A stretch of 36,010 nt of DNA, taken from positions 1 to 36,010 of the forward strand of contig JALRIL010000155.1 in NCBI GenBank assembly GCA_023255445.1. Reading direction: 5' to 3'. A program made the position numbers and the translations under genes. This DNA comes from Limnohabitans sp. (GTDB lineage Bacteria > Pseudomonadota > Gammaproteobacteria > Burkholderiales > Burkholderiaceae_C). Below the pieces are notes generated by a model, which did no database searches, was not told the origin of the DNA, and saw only the letters and a program-made list of their open reading frames with translations. Numbering within the stretch: the first letter of the stretch is position 1; every line of letters starts with the position of its first letter. This document shows, one piece after another, positions 35,074 to 36,010 of this stretch.

Positions 35074-35247
35074 GCACAAACAAGCTTTGCTAGAGCCAAA
35101 CTGCTGTAAGGTCTGCGCTATAATTAAGGGCTTTCCCGCATCAACCCGTACGCCCCAGCTCGCAACACCGGCCCCTTCCTCGAACAAGCAGCCGCAGGTT
35201 TGTCCTGTCCAGCGCTGAGGCGTACCCGAACCATACCGGAGAACCCA
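35074..35247 (+). promoter_or_regulatory. carA promoter and structured leader
   Basis: A consensus -10 box TATAAT is at 35119-35124; a matching -35 is not obvious (TTGCTA at 35087 is too far). In the leader, GTACGCCCCAGC (35148-35159) and GCTGAGGCGTAC (35214-35225) pair over 12 positions with one mismatch, enclosing 54 bases, just upstream of the ribosome-binding site GGAG (35238-35241). carA operons are commonly regulated by pyrimidines or arginine, so a regulatory leader is plausible but unproven. Confidence 0.5.
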
Positions 35248-36010
35248 GTGCTTTTGTCTCTTCAGGGAACCTTCCCGCCCGCCATCCTGGCGCTTGCAGA
35301 CGGCACGGTCTTTATCGGCAACTCCATCGGAGCTTCTGGCTCCACCGTCGGTGAGGTGGTGTTCAACACCTCGATCGTCGGTTATCAGGAAATCCTCACT
35401 GACCCCAGCTATTGCCAGCAGATCGTCACGCTGACGTATCCGCATATCGGCAACTATGGCGTGAACCCTGAAGATGTCGAGTCCGACAAGGTCCATGCTG
35501 CTGGCCTCATCATCAAAGACCTTCCTTTGCTCGCGTCCAATTTCCGAAGCACCCAGTCGCTGTCGGATTACCTCAAGGACAACGGCACTGTGGCCATCTC
35601 CAACATCGACACCCGTCAATTGACCCGCGTGCTGCGGACCAAGGGCGCACAAAACGGCGCCATCGTGGGCCTGGCTGCGGGCCAGGAAGTGACGCAGGCC
35701 GTCATTGACCAAGCGATTGCTGCAGCCAAGGCGGCGCCCTCCATGGCGGGCCTGGACCTGGCCCAAAAAGTAACCGTGAGCCAAGGCTATGACTGGACTC
35801 AGACCGAGTGGAAACTGGGCAGTGGTTACGGTGTACAAACCGCCCCCAAGTTCCACGTGGTGGCTTACGACTTTGGCGTCAAGAAAAACATCCTGCGCAT
35901 GCTGGCCGAGCGTGGCTGCAAAGTCACCGTGGTGCCTGCCAAGACGCCTGCAGCCGAAGTGCTCAAGCACAAGCCTGATGGCATCTTCCTGTCCAACGGC
36001 CCCGGCGACC
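35248..36010 (+). CDS. carA: Carbamoyl-phosphate synthase small (glutaminase) subunit, 5' part
   Basis: The gene runs off the right edge and is not in the ORF track for that reason. 254 codons are visible from a GTG start with GGAG seven bases upstream. The CPSase small-chain N-terminal domain is clear: [39 protein letters not shown] and [14 protein letters not shown], then [15 protein letters not shown]. The class I glutamine amidotransferase domain begins with [14 protein letters not shown] and reaches [10 protein letters not shown] at the edge. The catalytic Cys and His/Glu lie beyond the window. The protein supplies ammonia for carbamoyl phosphate in arginine and pyrimidine synthesis; carB is expected downstream. 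Confidence 0.95.
   Translation, partial: MLLSLQGTFPPAILALADGTVFIGNSIGASGSTVGEVVFNTSIVGYQEILTDPSYCQQIVTLTYPHIGNYGVNPEDVESDKVHAAGLIIKDLPLLASNFRSTQSLSDYLKDNGTVAISNIDTRQLTRVLRTKGAQNGAIVGLAAGQEVTQAVIDQAIAAAKAAPSMAGLDLAQKVTVSQGYDWTQTEWKLGSGYGVQTAPKFHVVAYDFGVKKNILRMLAERGCKVTVVPAKTPAAEVLKHKPDGIFLSNGPGD

Noticed and set aside
34414-35970. 518-aa minus-strand ORF opposite the methyltransferase and carA
   Set aside because: It spans two real genes and their promoter in antisense; no domain recognised.

Overview
The window looks like the chromosome of a betaproteobacterium in the Burkholderiales, most likely Comamonadaceae. This rests on the high-GC codon use, the PhaR repressor, the ribBA/ribE pair, and the order rpsB-tsf-pyrH-frr-cdsA-dxr-bamA-skp-lpxD-fabZ-lpxA-lpxB-rnhB. 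No species can be assigned from the sequence alone.

Layout. 1-845 (minus): the 5' end of ribBA and complete ribE, overlapping at ATGA. 1007-2894 (plus): phaR and rimO. 2904-5579 (minus): a two-component system, a 7TMR-DISM-type membrane histidine kinase followed by an OmpR-type response regulator. 5580-5740: an AT-rich divergent control region with 10-bp-phased ATTTTGG repeats. 5741-18078 (plus): a five-gene cassette packed almost without gaps. It encodes a TolC-like outer-membrane lipoprotein, a small periplasmic HlyD-like adaptor, a 2179-residue VCBS/Calx-beta surface protein with an N-terminal LEQRFMFDGAA motif, an inner-membrane HlyD-like adaptor, and a PqqD-like/M50/HlyD fusion. A bidirectional terminator and a minus-strand tRNA-Leu(CAG) close the cassette. 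18229-22016: rnr and, convergent to it, nnr. 22020-25265: rpsB, tsf, pyrH, frr. 25339-34304: envelope biogenesis genes cdsA, dxr, bamA, skp, lpxD, fabZ, lpxA, lpxB, plus rnhB. 34297-36010: a SpoU/TrmH-family methyltransferase and the 5' part of carA.

The 2904-18078 segment is the accessory part. I read it as a self-contained export and display system for one giant, probably adhesive, surface protein, controlled by the adjacent two-component system. It has an outer-membrane channel and three adaptor-type proteins, but no ABC ATPase. The giant protein shows no RTX nonapeptides and no Sec signal peptide. A membrane-embedded M50 site-2-protease-like protein with a PqqD-like N-terminus and a HlyD-like C-terminus stands where a transporter would be expected. 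The proposed working order is that the PqqD-like domain binds the N-terminal motif of the substrate, the M50 core processes or guides it, and the adaptors and the lipoprotein channel complete the path. This is inference from gene content.

The housekeeping part is conventional apart from two absences. uppS is not between frr and cdsA, and rseP is not between dxr and bamA, although related genomes usually carry both there. No intergenic stretch exceeds about 180 bp. The larger ones (846-1006, 5580-5740, 22017-22184, 35074-35247) hold candidate control elements described below.
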